DNA from: Enterobacter sp. R4-368
GTDB lineage: Bacteria; Pseudomonadota; Gammaproteobacteria; Enterobacterales; Enterobacteriaceae
Assembly (NCBI RefSeq): GCF_000410515.1
Contig: NC_021500.1
Coordinates: 4,402,001 to 4,466,000 of the forward strand
Length of the DNA: 64,000 nt
Reading direction: 5' to 3'
Shown here in pieces: positions 1-8,516 of the stretch (the stretch's first letter is position 1; each line of letters starts with the position of its first letter). Both the position numbers and the translations under genes were made by a program. Below the pieces are notes generated by a model. It was not told where the DNA came from and ran no database searches. It worked only from the letters and a program-made list of their open reading frames with translations.

Positions 1-67
1 GCATTGGCGACGTCGTCGCGCAGCCCGAAAGCAGCACGATAACTATCAACATAATGAATTTTTGCAT
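1..67 (-). CDS. N-terminus of a small lipoprotein (runs off the window)
   Basis: Only the first 22 codons are inside the window. They encode a basic-hydrophobic signal peptide starting MQKFIMLIVIVLLSGCATT, with a lipobox (LSGC), so the product should be lipidated at the Cys. A strong Shine-Dalgarno sequence, AGGGAGGT on the minus strand at 71-78, lies four bases before the ATG and fixes the start. The rest of the gene is outside, so no function can be given. Confidence 0.7.
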   Translation of the reverse strand, partial: MQKFIMLIVIVLLSGCATTSPM

Positions 68-105
68 GATGACCTCCCTGTATGCCGCAGCGGCGCTGGC
101 AGCAT

Positions 106-123
106 ACACGCCTTGCGGCGTGT
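106..123. terminator. Short perfect hairpin between two minus-strand genes
   Basis: ACACGCC-TTGC-GGCGTGT forms a 7-bp stem with a 4-base loop, about 35 bases downstream of the stop at 159. No U-run follows on the minus strand, so this may be only an mRNA 3'-end or processing structure. Confidence 0.3.
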
Positions 124-158
124 CACAAAGGGAGGCTACTGGATTGGGTAGGGGAAAT

Positions 159-584
159 TCAGGTCGCCGGGTGCAGCAAAATCACATCCTTATCAATGGT
201 GCTGGCCTGGCTTTGCGGCGTACTGGCGTTTTTGTCATAGCGCGGCGGGGTGATCACCGGGTAGACAAAACTGCCCAGCTCGCTGCACTGTTCAGGCGCA
301 TTCGCGCCAGCATAAAAAAGATAGTACTGACCGGAATCCGGGAAAAAGGCTAAGTTGTCGCCGTTACCAAACGTGGTGCTCCAGAACGGGACGCCCGCTT
401 TGGTTTTGCTGCGCTCTTTGCCCGCCGCGACCTGAAAATGGTCGCTCCACTTCATGGTTATCAGGTTGTAGTCAAAAAAAGAGACCGTCAGGTTGCCGCG
501 TGTCGGGCAGTGAAGTCGGACGGCATCATCCGCCCGCACGCTGGAGATAAAGGTTATCAGCAAGAGAAGCAGGGAGTATTTCAT
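159..584 (-). CDS. Secreted/periplasmic protein of unknown function
   Basis: The chosen start is the ATG at 584, giving 141 residues that begin with a typical Sec signal peptide (MKYSLLLLLITFISSVRADD, cleavage likely after VRA). A GGAA element lies before this ATG. The reading frame stays open to 665, but that extension would bury the signal peptide. The mature part has two Cys residues and is rich in aromatics and Gly. I do not recognise the family. It lies in the same orientation as the lipoprotein at the left edge and is divergent from the Fur-controlled ABC operon, with about 215 bp between. Confidence 0.65.
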   Translation of the reverse strand: MKYSLLLLLITFISSVRADDAVRLHCPTRGNLTVSFFDYNLITMKWSDHFQVAAGKERSKTKAGVPFWSTTFGNGDNLAFFPDSGQYYLFYAGANAPEQCSELGSFVYPVITPPRYDKNASTPQSQASTIDKDVILLHPAT

Positions 585-748
585 CGGCGGTTTCCGCAGG
601 TTTTTGGCAAAGCACGAAGGTAATCCATCGCGGCGGTGAAAATCCGTAAGAAACGATGTCAGCAAAAGAGAAAACGAATCAGGATGTTAACGCGGGGTTG
701 CGGTCAGCCTGTTTTTTGATGTTGTATATGTTTCGTTTATTTTGACAT

Positions 749-767
749 GATAATAATTATCAAAATC
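749..767 (+). promoter_or_regulatory. Fur box upstream of the first iron ABC operon
   Basis: The sequence GATAATAATTATCAAAATC matches the 19-bp Fur consensus GATAATGATAATCATTATC at 15 of 19 positions by eye. It ends 34 bp before the start codon at 802. Iron repression of the operon 802-3784 is therefore expected. Confidence 0.8.
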
Positions 768-801
768 ATTAATATCTGACTATCTGCAGGGTTGTTTTTT
801 T

Positions 802-1920
802 ATGCAAGGGAAATCAATCTTTACGTTCGTGCTCTCCGCTTTACTCGCTGTTCCCATGCTGGCGCACGCCACGCAATATCCGCTCACCGTAACCGATTTC
901 GATGGCCGCAAAGTGACCATTGAACACGAACCGCAACGCATTATTTTGCAGGACGGGCGCGACATCATGACGATGGCGCTGCTGGATCGCGACAATCCGT
1001 TTAAACGGCTGGTGGCATGGAACAATCTGGCGAAAAAACAGGACATTGCCACCTGGGAAATGTTGAAAACCCAGTGGCCGGAAGCGACCCGCATTATGGA
1101 CATGGGCTTTAGCGATAAAGGCAATGTTGATCTGGAAAGCGTGCTGGCGAAACAGCCAGATCTGATGATTGCGCAGTTGCGCGCGAAACCGGCGCTGGCC
1201 GATAGCGGCGTGCTGGCTAAACTGACCGCGCTGCACATTCCGGTACTGTTTGTTGATTACGAAGTGAACCCGGCAAAAGACACTGCGCCGAGTATCGATC
1301 TGCTGGGTAAAGTGATTAACCGCGAAAGCAACGCGGCGGCGTACACCGCCTATTATCGCCAGCAATTAGCAGCGATTGAGCAGAAAACCGCCGCCATCAA
1401 CCCGAAACCGAAGGTATTCGTCGAAGCGCTGGCCGGTAACGCGGATAGCTGCTGCTTTACCCACGGGCACAGCGGTTGGGGCGGGCTGGTTGAAGCGGTC
1501 GGCGCGAAGAACCTTGGCTCTGAGCTGCTACCGGGCGCAACCGGGTTTATCTCGCTTGAAAAACTCATCAGCGCCAACCCGGATGTCTATATCATGACCG
1601 GCTCTAAACGGGGCAACAGCCAGGTGCTGCCGCTCGGGCTGAACGTCTCACAAGATGAGGTCAATAAACAGGCGCAGGTGCTGCTGCAACGCACCGGTGT
1701 CGCGCAGATCCCGGCGGTCAGCGCAAAACGTGTGTATGGCGTTTACCACCACTTCTACAATCATCCGTACAACATTGTCGGTATGGAATATCTGGCGAAA
1801 GATATCTATCCGCAGGCGTTTGCGGATTTGAACCCGGATGCGACCTACCATCACATCATCAAAAACTTCACCAAACTGCCGGATAACAACTTCGTCTATA
1901 GCTGGCAGCAGGGCAAATGA
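802..1920 (+). CDS. Iron(siderophore) ABC transporter, periplasmic binding protein
   Basis: The 372-residue protein has a Sec signal peptide (residues 1-23, ending MLAHA) followed by a type III periplasmic-binding fold (FecB/BtuF-like, PF01497). The opening strand PLTVTDFDGRKVTIEHEPQRII is typical of that family. It is longer than FhuD or FepB. It is the first gene of a three-gene operon and overlaps the permease by the 4 bp ATGA, so the three are translationally coupled. A Fur box just upstream indicates an iron ligand, but the particular siderophore cannot be read from the sequence. No lipobox is present, so it should be soluble in the periplasm. Confidence 0.85.
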   Translation: MQGKSIFTFVLSALLAVPMLAHATQYPLTVTDFDGRKVTIEHEPQRIILQDGRDIMTMALLDRDNPFKRLVAWNNLAKKQDIATWEMLKTQWPEATRIMDMGFSDKGNVDLESVLAKQPDLMIAQLRAKPALADSGVLAKLTALHIPVLFVDYEVNPAKDTAPSIDLLGKVINRESNAAAYTAYYRQQLAAIEQKTAAINPKPKVFVEALAGNADSCCFTHGHSGWGGLVEAVGAKNLGSELLPGATGFISLEKLISANPDVYIMTGSKRGNSQVLPLGLNVSQDEVNKQAQVLLQRTGVAQIPAVSAKRVYGVYHHFYNHPYNIVGMEYLAKDIYPQAFADLNPDATYHHIIKNFTKLPDNNFVYSWQQGK

Positions 1921-2999
1921 GTACCATTCTGGAAACAAACGAGCAGAGGCAGGAAACGGCTGCGGACAGCCTGATGCTCAATTACCGCGTGATCCTTCGC
2001 CGCCGCGTCAGTTTGCTGGCGCTGCTGATGGTGTTCATTGCCGCCTCAATGCTGCTGGATTTCACCCTCGGCCCCTCTGGTTTGCCGCTGGATACGCTGT
2101 GGCAAACGCTGGTTGACCCGGCGAGCGCCGATGCCGGAACGCGGGTGATTGTCTGGGATATCCGCATGCCGTACGCGCTGATGGCGATCATTGTTGGGTT
2201 GACGCTGGGGCTGGCGGGCGCGGAGATGCAAACCATCCTGAATAACCCGTTAGCCAGCCCATTTACGCTGGGTGTGTCGTCGGCGGCGGCGTTTGGCGCG
2301 GCGCTGGCGATTGTACTTGGTATCGGTATTCCCGGCGTTCCGGGGCAGTGGTTTATCTCGGCGAACGCGTTTCTTTTTGCGCTGCTGGCGGCGCTGTTGC
2401 TGGACGGTATTACCCGCTGGACGCAGGTGGCGACCTCCGGCGTGGTGCTGTTCGGTATCGCGCTGGTGTTTACCTTCAACGCGCTGGTGTCGATGCTGCA
2501 ATTTATCGCCAACGAAGACACGCTGCAGGGGCTGGTGTTCTGGACCATGGGCAGCATTGCCCGCGCGTCGTGGGAGAAACTTGGCATTTTGCTACTGGCG
2601 CTGGCGGTGATCATGCCGCTGTCGATGCTCAGTTCATGGAAACTGACCTCGCTGCGCCTCGGCGAAGATCGGGCGATAAGTTTTGGCATTAACGTGCGTC
2701 GTCTGCGGCTGGCAACGCTTTTGCGCATCAGTATCTTGTCGGCGCTGTCGGTAGCGTTTGTCGGCCCGATTGGTTTTATCGGCCTGGTCGCTCCGCATAT
2801 CGCCCGCATGTTGTTTGGCGAGGATCACCGTTTTTATCTGCCGGGTAGCGCGTTGATTGGCGCGCTGGTGTTATCGCTGGCTTCTATCGTTTCCAAAAAC
2901 CTGATCGATGGGGTGATTATTCCGGTGGGCATTGTCACCTCGCTGGTTGGCGTGCCGTTCTTTATCACCATCATTGTGCGCCACCGGGGGAGTGTATGA
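1917..2999 (+). CDS. Iron ABC transporter, FecCD-type permease
   Basis: A 360-residue polytopic membrane protein of the BtuC/FecCD family. It carries the family hallmarks NNPLASPFTLGVSSAAAFG around residue 104 and GLVAPHIARMLFGEDHR around residue 290, the latter forming the coupling loop to the ATPase. Only one permease is encoded, so the importer is probably a homodimer of this subunit with two ATPases. The start ATG overlaps the stop of the binding protein and the stop overlaps the ATPase start (ATGA in both cases). The N-terminal cytoplasmic tail of about 35 residues is longer than usual. Confidence 0.88.
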   Translation: MSTILETNEQRQETAADSLMLNYRVILRRRVSLLALLMVFIAASMLLDFTLGPSGLPLDTLWQTLVDPASADAGTRVIVWDIRMPYALMAIIVGLTLGLAGAEMQTILNNPLASPFTLGVSSAAAFGAALAIVLGIGIPGVPGQWFISANAFLFALLAALLLDGITRWTQVATSGVVLFGIALVFTFNALVSMLQFIANEDTLQGLVFWTMGSIARASWEKLGILLLALAVIMPLSMLSSWKLTSLRLGEDRAISFGINVRRLRLATLLRISILSALSVAFVGPIGFIGLVAPHIARMLFGEDHRFYLPGSALIGALVLSLASIVSKNLIDGVIIPVGIVTSLVGVPFFITIIVRHRGSV

Positions 3000-3784
3000 G
3001 CCAGAGCGGCCTGAGCCTGCGCGGTTTTGGCGCGGGGTATCACAAGCGACAGATTATTCGCGATCTCAATATTTCCCATTTGCCGCGCGGCAAAGTGACA
3101 ATTCTGCTTGGGCCAAACGGCAGCGGCAAATCGACGCTGCTGCGGGCAATGGCCGGGCTGAACAAAGCAGAAGGGGAATTGCTGCTCGATGGCGAAGACC
3201 TGCTCCGCCAGCCGTTTGCAAAACGCGCCGAGCAGGTCGTCTATCTGCCGCAATCGCTGCCAGCGGGCGTTCATTTGCATGTTCTGGAGTCGATTATCGT
3301 CGCACAACGTGCTTCCGGCGGCTTACACAGCGCGGCAAAGCAGGCCGAAGTGATGTCGCTATTGCGCCAGCTCGGTATCGAGCATCTGGCGCTGCACTAC
3401 CTCGATCAGCTCTCCGGCGGGCAGAAACAGTTAGTCGGGCTGGCGCAATCGCTGATCCGCCAACCTTCACTGCTGTTGCTCGATGAGCCACTCAGCGCGC
3501 TGGATCTCAACTACCAGTTCCACGTGATGGATCTGGTGAAGCGGGAAACGCGCAGCCGCAATATCGTCACCGTGGTGGTGGTGCACGATATCAATATCGC
3601 GCTGCGCCACGGCGACCATGTGCTGATCCTGAAGCAAGGCGAGTTAGTGGCGAACGGCGTGCCGGGCGAGGTGATAACGCCGGAAAGTCTGGCGCAGGTC
3701 TACGGTGTACGCGGGCGCGTGGAACCCTGCTCGCAAGGGATGAAGCAGGTGATTATTGACGGTTTAACCCATCAGGCAAGCTAG
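2996..3784 (+). CDS. Iron ABC transporter, ATP-binding protein
   Basis: A 262-residue FecE/FepC-type ATPase. Visible motifs are Walker A GPNGSGKST (residues 39-47), the ABC signature LSGGQKQ (about 138), Walker B LLLLDEP (about 160) and the H-loop VVVHD. It energises the permease encoded immediately upstream. It is the last gene of the Fur-controlled operon and converges on the TPR gene on the other strand with a 44-bp gap that shows no convincing terminator hairpin. Confidence 0.9.
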   Translation: MSQSGLSLRGFGAGYHKRQIIRDLNISHLPRGKVTILLGPNGSGKSTLLRAMAGLNKAEGELLLDGEDLLRQPFAKRAEQVVYLPQSLPAGVHLHVLESIIVAQRASGGLHSAAKQAEVMSLLRQLGIEHLALHYLDQLSGGQKQLVGLAQSLIRQPSLLLLDEPLSALDLNYQFHVMDLVKRETRSRNIVTVVVVHDINIALRHGDHVLILKQGELVANGVPGEVITPESLAQVYGVRGRVEPCSQGMKQVIIDGLTHQAS

Positions 3785-3828
3785 TCCCAGCGCGCCGTCC
3801 ACTGCGGCAAACAGCACCGCTACACCGG

Positions 3829-4317
3829 TCACCAGCGTTGATGCGGATGCTGCGCGTAATGCTGCAGCACGGCTTTATAGGGTTCGGTGCGGGCGTCGGG
3901 ATGCTCAATAATCGACGCCAGCAGCACGGCAATGGCGTTGTCGTGTTCGCCAAGATTGTGCAGACACAAAGCATAAAATGGCCGCACTTCGGTGGCCTGC
4001 GGCCAGCTTGCCATGATCTCTTCAAACAAGCTTTTCGCCTGTGCGTATTTGCCCAGGCAGCGCCACGTTGACGCCAGCCCAAACTGCGCTTCGAACTTAT
4101 CTTCACCGCTTAATCCGGCCGCAAGCGCCGCCAGGTAATGAGGCTCGGCGTCGCGCTCTTTGCCTTCGTTATCATACGACCAGGCGATATTGAGCAACGC
4201 CTGCGCACGTAGCGCGGGCTCTTCTGCCAGCGCTTGCAGCGCCTGACGGCTTTTATCGTGTTGACCCTGTTTGCGCAGCGCAATCGCTGCCTGCAATCTG
4301 CTATCCATCGTTTTCAT
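3829..4317 (-). CDS. Tetratricopeptide-repeat protein
   Basis: This 162-residue soluble protein consists of TPR-like helical hairpins: the patterns ALLNIAWSYDNEGKERDAEPHY, FGLASTWRCLGKYAQAKSLF and YALCLHNLGEHDNAIAVL recur at roughly 34-40 residue spacing. There is no signal peptide, so it is probably a cytoplasmic adaptor protein. Two starts are possible, 4317 and 4308; neither has a strong Shine-Dalgarno, though GGAT precedes the second. It is separated by 50 bp from the dehydrogenase-like gene upstream on the same strand. Partner and process are unknown. Confidence 0.75.
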   Translation of the reverse strand: MKTMDSRLQAAIALRKQGQHDKSRQALQALAEEPALRAQALLNIAWSYDNEGKERDAEPHYLAALAAGLSGEDKFEAQFGLASTWRCLGKYAQAKSLFEEIMASWPQATEVRPFYALCLHNLGEHDNAIAVLLASIIEHPDARTEPYKAVLQHYAQHPHQRW

Positions 4318-4367
4318 CCATTAAGCGTGTCTGAACGTTATAAAGCAGGGAACAGGCAGCGACAAGA

Positions 4368-5666
4368 TTAGCGCGCGCTGATTCGCCAGATGGCGTTACC
4401 GGCATCGTCGGCAATCAGCACGCCGCCTTGTTTATCCATCGCCAGCCCGACCGGTAGCCCGCGCACCTGTTTCTGATCATCGGTAAGAAAACCGGTCACC
4501 ACCGGCTGCGGTTGTCCAACCGGTTTGCCGTTGGCAAATTTCACCCACACCACCTGGTAGCCATTGAGCGGCTTCCGGTTCCAGCTTCCGTGCTCGCTGA
4601 TAAACGCGCCGCCGCGATATTGCGGCATATTGTCGCCGGTATAGAACAAGAACCCGAGCGGTGCGACATGCGAGCTAAGCGCGTAATCCGGTTTGATGGC
4701 CTGCGCCACTAAGTCCGGGCGCGGTGGTTTGACGCGCTCATCCACGTGCTGCCCAAAGTAGCTATATGGCCAGCCGTAGAAACCCTTCTCTTTTACCGAT
4801 GTCATGTAGTCCGGCACCAGATCGGAGCCAATTTCGTCGCGTTCGTTGACGATCGCCCATAACGCACCGCTTTCTGGCTCCCATTGCAGCACGGTCGGGT
4901 TGCGCAGCCCGCTGGCATAGATCCGGCTCGCGCCGGTGGCGGCATCCACTTCCAGCACCGCCGCGCGGCGATATTCCGCGCCGATACCGTTTTCGGTGAT
5001 ATTGCTGTTGGAACCCACGCCTACATAGAGTTTGCTGCCGTCGGGGCTGGCGAGCAGGGATTTTGTCCAGTGGTGGTTAATCGGTCCGCCGGGCAGTTCG
5101 GTGACGGTTTCTCCCGGCACGCTGAGGGTGGTTTCTCCTTGTTGATACGGGAATTTCACCAGACTGTCGGCATTGGCGACCCACAAGGTATTTCCAATCA
5201 ACTGCATGCCAAACGGCGAGTACAGGTTTTCAATAAACGTGTGCTTTTGCCATGTGCCTCCAGCGTTACGCAACAACGTGATGCGGTTACCGCCGGGGCC
5301 GCCTTTGCCGGAGGCTTTTTGCACCAGACCCATAATCAGCTGTTTTGGGCGCGTGGTCGGTTTTGCCGGGGCATTGGCTTCGGCGACCAGAATGTCATCA
5401 TTCGGCAAAACGTACAGCTGGCGTGGGTGCAGCAGGCCATCCGCTATTTTTTCGATTTTTAACCCCTGCGGGACTGTTGGCGTTTCTCCCGCTTTCCACG
5501 CCACGCCCTCCGGCACCTGCATAGGCGGCAACAGGAAATTCTGTGCTTTTGGCAACTCTGGCTCTGAGCCAATTTGTTTCATCGGGTCTATGTTTGCCCC
5601 CTGATCGCAGGCGGTGAGCAGGGCGGTGAGCGCGGCAACGGTCAGTAAGCGATTAGGCATATTCAT
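4368..5666 (-). CDS. Sorbosone-dehydrogenase-family beta-propeller lipoprotein
   Basis: The 432-residue product has a lipoprotein signal peptide with lipobox LLTAC (Cys about 20) and then a six-bladed beta-propeller of the PQQ-dependent glucose/sorbosone dehydrogenase type. Blade motifs include GLLHPRQLYVLPNDDILVAEA, SPFGMQLIGNTLWVAN, GSKLYVGVGSNSN and ASGLRNPTVLQWEPESGALW; GLRNP is a family hallmark. AAGGA before the ATG at 5666 supports this start. It should be anchored in the envelope and may oxidise a sugar or aldehyde using PQQ. No PQQ synthesis gene is nearby. The next gene upstream (5678-6097) is a membrane protein only 11 bp away, so the two are likely co-transcribed and may work together. 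Confidence 0.8.
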   Translation of the reverse strand: MNMPNRLLTVAALTALLTACDQGANIDPMKQIGSEPELPKAQNFLLPPMQVPEGVAWKAGETPTVPQGLKIEKIADGLLHPRQLYVLPNDDILVAEANAPAKPTTRPKQLIMGLVQKASGKGGPGGNRITLLRNAGGTWQKHTFIENLYSPFGMQLIGNTLWVANADSLVKFPYQQGETTLSVPGETVTELPGGPINHHWTKSLLASPDGSKLYVGVGSNSNITENGIGAEYRRAAVLEVDAATGASRIYASGLRNPTVLQWEPESGALWAIVNERDEIGSDLVPDYMTSVKEKGFYGWPYSYFGQHVDERVKPPRPDLVAQAIKPDYALSSHVAPLGFLFYTGDNMPQYRGGAFISEHGSWNRKPLNGYQVVWVKFANGKPVGQPQPVVTGFLTDDQKQVRGLPVGLAMDKQGGVLIADDAGNAIWRISAR

Positions 5667-5677
5667 GGTTTGTTTCC

Positions 5678-6097
5678 TTACTGGACACGCATGCGCAGGG
5701 CGAGTTGAAGATGGGCAATCAGCAGCAAAATCACTACCGCCGTTGAGAGGATCACGCCAAGCGGCACCACCGCGTAAGCATCCCGGCTGTGCACAAAGGC
5801 GTTAAAAATCGCCAGCACAATCGCCAGCATCCAGAGCCAGAAATGGATTTTTTCCGCGTTTGTAACGCTATGGCGCTGCGTTACCCAAACCTGCACAAGG
5901 TTGATGAGCCGGGGAAGGATGGCAATCAACAAACCGATGGCGATAAGCCAGCTTGCCGCGTCGGTCCACATAATTTGAAAGGTTTTGAGATACAGAATAT
6001 CGAAGATCCACGCCGCCACAAAAAAGCCGGTAGGCAGCGGATTAAAGAGTTCGTAAAGCGCAAGCGTCGCGCGCGATGGCCCGGAGAGTGTTTGCAT
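5678..6097 (-). CDS. DUF2231-like four-helix membrane protein
   Basis: A 139-residue protein with four predicted transmembrane helices: around FFVAAWIFDILYL, WLIAIGLLIAILPRLINL, FWLWMLAIVLAIFNAFV and VILSTAVVILLLIAHLQL. The start at 6097 (MQTLSGPSRA) is chosen because AGGAA lies nine bases upstream; the frame is open farther. The layout resembles DUF2231 proteins, which commonly accompany sorbosone-dehydrogenase-like proteins, and it sits 11 bp upstream of such a gene here. A role as membrane anchor or electron-transfer partner is an inference. Confidence 0.65.
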   Translation of the reverse strand: MQTLSGPSRATLALYELFNPLPTGFFVAAWIFDILYLKTFQIMWTDAASWLIAIGLLIAILPRLINLVQVWVTQRHSVTNAEKIHFWLWMLAIVLAIFNAFVHSRDAYAVVPLGVILSTAVVILLLIAHLQLALRMRVQ

Positions 6098-6277
6098 TGG
6101 TCGTTCCTTTTGGTGGAAACAATCGGGATAAGCCACAGGATCTGCTTGTTAAAGGGTAGACCGCTTACACAAAATTTAATTAATTTTGCTTATGTGTTGT
6201 GTTTGTTCCATTCACGTCTCGCTCTTCAGGCGGCCCTCAATTTCGCCTGGAAAATATTCACTTTACATTCTTTTATC

Positions 6278-6296
6278 GATAATGATAATCGGTATC
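6278..6296 (+). promoter_or_regulatory. Fur box upstream of the siderophore receptor operon
   Basis: GATAATGATAATCGGTATC matches the Fur consensus at 17 of 19 positions. It lies 87 bp before the receptor ATG at 6384 and about 180 bp from the divergent minus-strand gene start at 6097. It predicts strong iron repression of the 6384-12972 genes. Confidence 0.9.
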
Positions 6297-6383
6297 AAAA
6301 TGTTTCTTATTGTTGTCATTTGATTTTGTTACGGAATGATCCCCGCAAACGGTGGGGAATAATAAAAATTGAGGGTTGTTTAG

Positions 6384-8480
6384 ATGAGAATTTCCCCTTT
6401 ATACGGCACGATGGCTCTGCTTTTCGCCTCGCCACTTTATGCGCAGGATGCGAAAAACAGTGATGATGAACTGATTGTGACCGCCACCCGCACCGACGGT
6501 TCGCGTAATGATTCCCCGCAGGTCATCAAAGTCATCAGCGAAAAAGAGATTGCCCAGCAGCGGCAAATTACCTCCGATACCTCGCAGATCCTCAGCAACC
6601 TGCTGCCGTCGTTTTCACCGTCACGGCAGAAAATGTCCGGCAGCGGCGAAACGCTGCGCGGGCGCACACCGCTGGTGATGATTGACGGGATCCCACAATC
6701 AAACCCGCTGCGCCCGACCGGGCGCGAAATGCATACCATCGACGCCTCGATGATCGAGCGCATTGAGGTGATCAAAGGGGCGAACGCCAGCAACGGCGTC
6801 GGCGCGACGGGCGGGGTGATCAACATCATCACCAAACGCGCGAAACCGGGCACCGTCAACCAGCATGTCAGCGTGGAAACCACCACGCCCACCGCGGAAT
6901 TTAACCGCGATACGCTTTCCTATAAAACCAACTACAGCATCAACGGCAGCGAAGAGTACATCGATTACCTCTTCGCCCTGAGCTACGAAGATCAGGGGTT
7001 GTTCAAAGACGCCAATAACCACGCGATTGGCGTAGATAACACGCAGGGCGATTTGATGGACTCCCGCGCCTGGGATCTGCTGGCGAAAGTGGGTTACTGG
7101 CTGGATAACGATCAGCGCGTACAGTTGAGCCTTAACCGTTACCGCCTGAAAAACAAAGATAACTATGTCAGCGTGCGAGGCGATCGCGATGACGGTGAAG
7201 TAACCACCTCGAAAAAAGGTAACCCGCCGGGCAGCGCGCCGCATAACGATGTGTGGACGGTAGGAGCCACCTACGATAACTACAATCTGGCAGGCATGAA
7301 GCTGACGGCGCTGGCCTATTATCAGCGCTATGAAGCGCTGTTCGGCGCGACCAACTCCTCGTCGTTCCAGGATCCGGCTATTGCTCCCCTCGGCACGTTG
7401 TACGATCAGAGCCGTGCGTATACCGATAAGTACGGCAGCAAAATCGCGCTCACCAAAGACGATCTCTGGGATGACCGCATTAAAGCGACGGTGGGTTTCG
7501 ATACCCTGTTTGATAACTCGAAACAGGATTTATGGGCTACCGGGCGCACCTACGTTCCGGAAATTAACTACACCGATCTGTCTCCGTTCCTGCAACTGGA
7601 ATACACGCCGGTTGAATCGGTGAAATTAAGCGGCGGTGTTCGCTATGAATATGCCCGGCTGAATATCGACAGTTATCAAACCGTGTGGGCCAACGACCGC
7701 GTGACGGTAGAAGGGGGCACGCCATCGTTCGACCAGACGCTGTATAACGCCGGTGTGGTCTGGACACCGGTTGAACCGTTAAGCCTGTTTGCCAGCTACA
7801 GCGAAGGGTTTACCGTGCCGGATGTCGGACGCGTGCTGCGCGGCATCGACACGCCGGGCATCAAACTGGATGACTACAACGGTCTGAAACCGATCGTCAC
7901 CAAAAACAGCGAAATCGGTTTTCGCGTACAACACGCGCCGTTTGATTTCGAAGCCAGTTACTACCAGTCCACCTCGAAGCTCGGCAGCCGCGTTGAGCTG
8001 GTCAACGATGCGTTTGTCGCCCGTCGCGAAAAGACCGAGATTGACGGTGTGGAAGTGAGCGCCGGTTACAGCCCGAATGCCGATCACAAATTGACCTTGT
8101 CGTGGTCACACATGCGCGGCCGGTATGACAGCGATGACAACGGCAGCCTGGATGCGAAACTCGATGGCTTAAATATCGCCCCGGATCGCATCATCGCCAG
8201 CTGGTCGGCAAACTGGAATGCGCAACTGAGCACCTTCCTGCAAGCCAACTGGGCGCTCAGCAAGACATTCGACGATGCGGAAAAAGACTTTTCCGGTTAT
8301 GCGCTGGTGGATGCGGCGGTCGGCTACAAGCTGCCGTACGGGCAGGTGAGCCTTGGGGTTTCTAACCTGCTGAATAAACAGTACATCACCTACTATTCGC
8401 AAAGCGCGTCTGTCGATCCGGATCGCTATTTCGCCGGTCGGGGTCGCACCGCGACGCTGGGCTACAGTCTCGATTTTTGA
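6384..8480 (+). CDS. TonB-dependent siderophore receptor
   Basis: The 698-residue protein has a signal peptide (1-20, ending SPLYA), a TonB box (DELIVTATR, residues 28-36), an N-terminal plug with motifs LRGRTPLVMIDGIPQ and IERIEVIKGANASNGVGATGGVINIITK, and a C-terminal 22-strand barrel ending in Phe (LGYSLDF). These are hallmarks of ferric-siderophore receptors; size and plug resemble the IutA/RhtA group, but the ligand cannot be assigned. GAGGG precedes the ATG. A Fur box is upstream and a complete inner-membrane importer follows. It should import the ferric siderophore across the outer membrane using TonB-ExbBD, which is not encoded here. Confidence 0.92.
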   Translation: MRISPLYGTMALLFASPLYAQDAKNSDDELIVTATRTDGSRNDSPQVIKVISEKEIAQQRQITSDTSQILSNLLPSFSPSRQKMSGSGETLRGRTPLVMIDGIPQSNPLRPTGREMHTIDASMIERIEVIKGANASNGVGATGGVINIITKRAKPGTVNQHVSVETTTPTAEFNRDTLSYKTNYSINGSEEYIDYLFALSYEDQGLFKDANNHAIGVDNTQGDLMDSRAWDLLAKVGYWLDNDQRVQLSLNRYRLKNKDNYVSVRGDRDDGEVTTSKKGNPPGSAPHNDVWTVGATYDNYNLAGMKLTALAYYQRYEALFGATNSSSFQDPAIAPLGTLYDQSRAYTDKYGSKIALTKDDLWDDRIKATVGFDTLFDNSKQDLWATGRTYVPEINYTDLSPFLQLEYTPVESVKLSGGVRYEYARLNIDSYQTVWANDRVTVEGGTPSFDQTLYNAGVVWTPVEPLSLFASYSEGFTVPDVGRVLRGIDTPGIKLDDYNGLKPIVTKNSEIGFRVQHAPFDFEASYYQSTSKLGSRVELVNDAFVARREKTEIDGVEVSAGYSPNADHKLTLSWSHMRGRYDSDDNGSLDAKLDGLNIAPDRIIASWSANWNAQLSTFLQANWALSKTFDDAEKDFSGYALVDAAVGYKLPYGQVSLGVSNLLNKQYITYYSQSASVDPDRYFAGRGRTATLGYSLDF

Positions 8481-8485
8481 GTGTC

Positions 8486-8510
8486 ACCGCCCCGGTTAGC
8501 GGGGCGGTTT
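8486..8510 (+). terminator. Intercistronic hairpin between receptor and binding protein
   Basis: ACCGCCCCG-GTTAG-CGGGGCGGT is a perfect 9-bp GC-rich stem followed by TTTG, starting 6 bp after the receptor stop codon. It can act as a partial terminator or protect the receptor mRNA 3' end, lowering expression of the downstream importer genes relative to the receptor. Confidence 0.65.
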
Positions 8511-8516
8511 GAGTGG

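Noticed and set aside
1982..2809. Long minus-strand frame opposite the first permease gene
   Set aside because: It mirrors the GC-rich permease gene, has low-complexity basic/Ser-rich composition and no start signal. Similar antisense frames throughout the window were rejected for the same reason.
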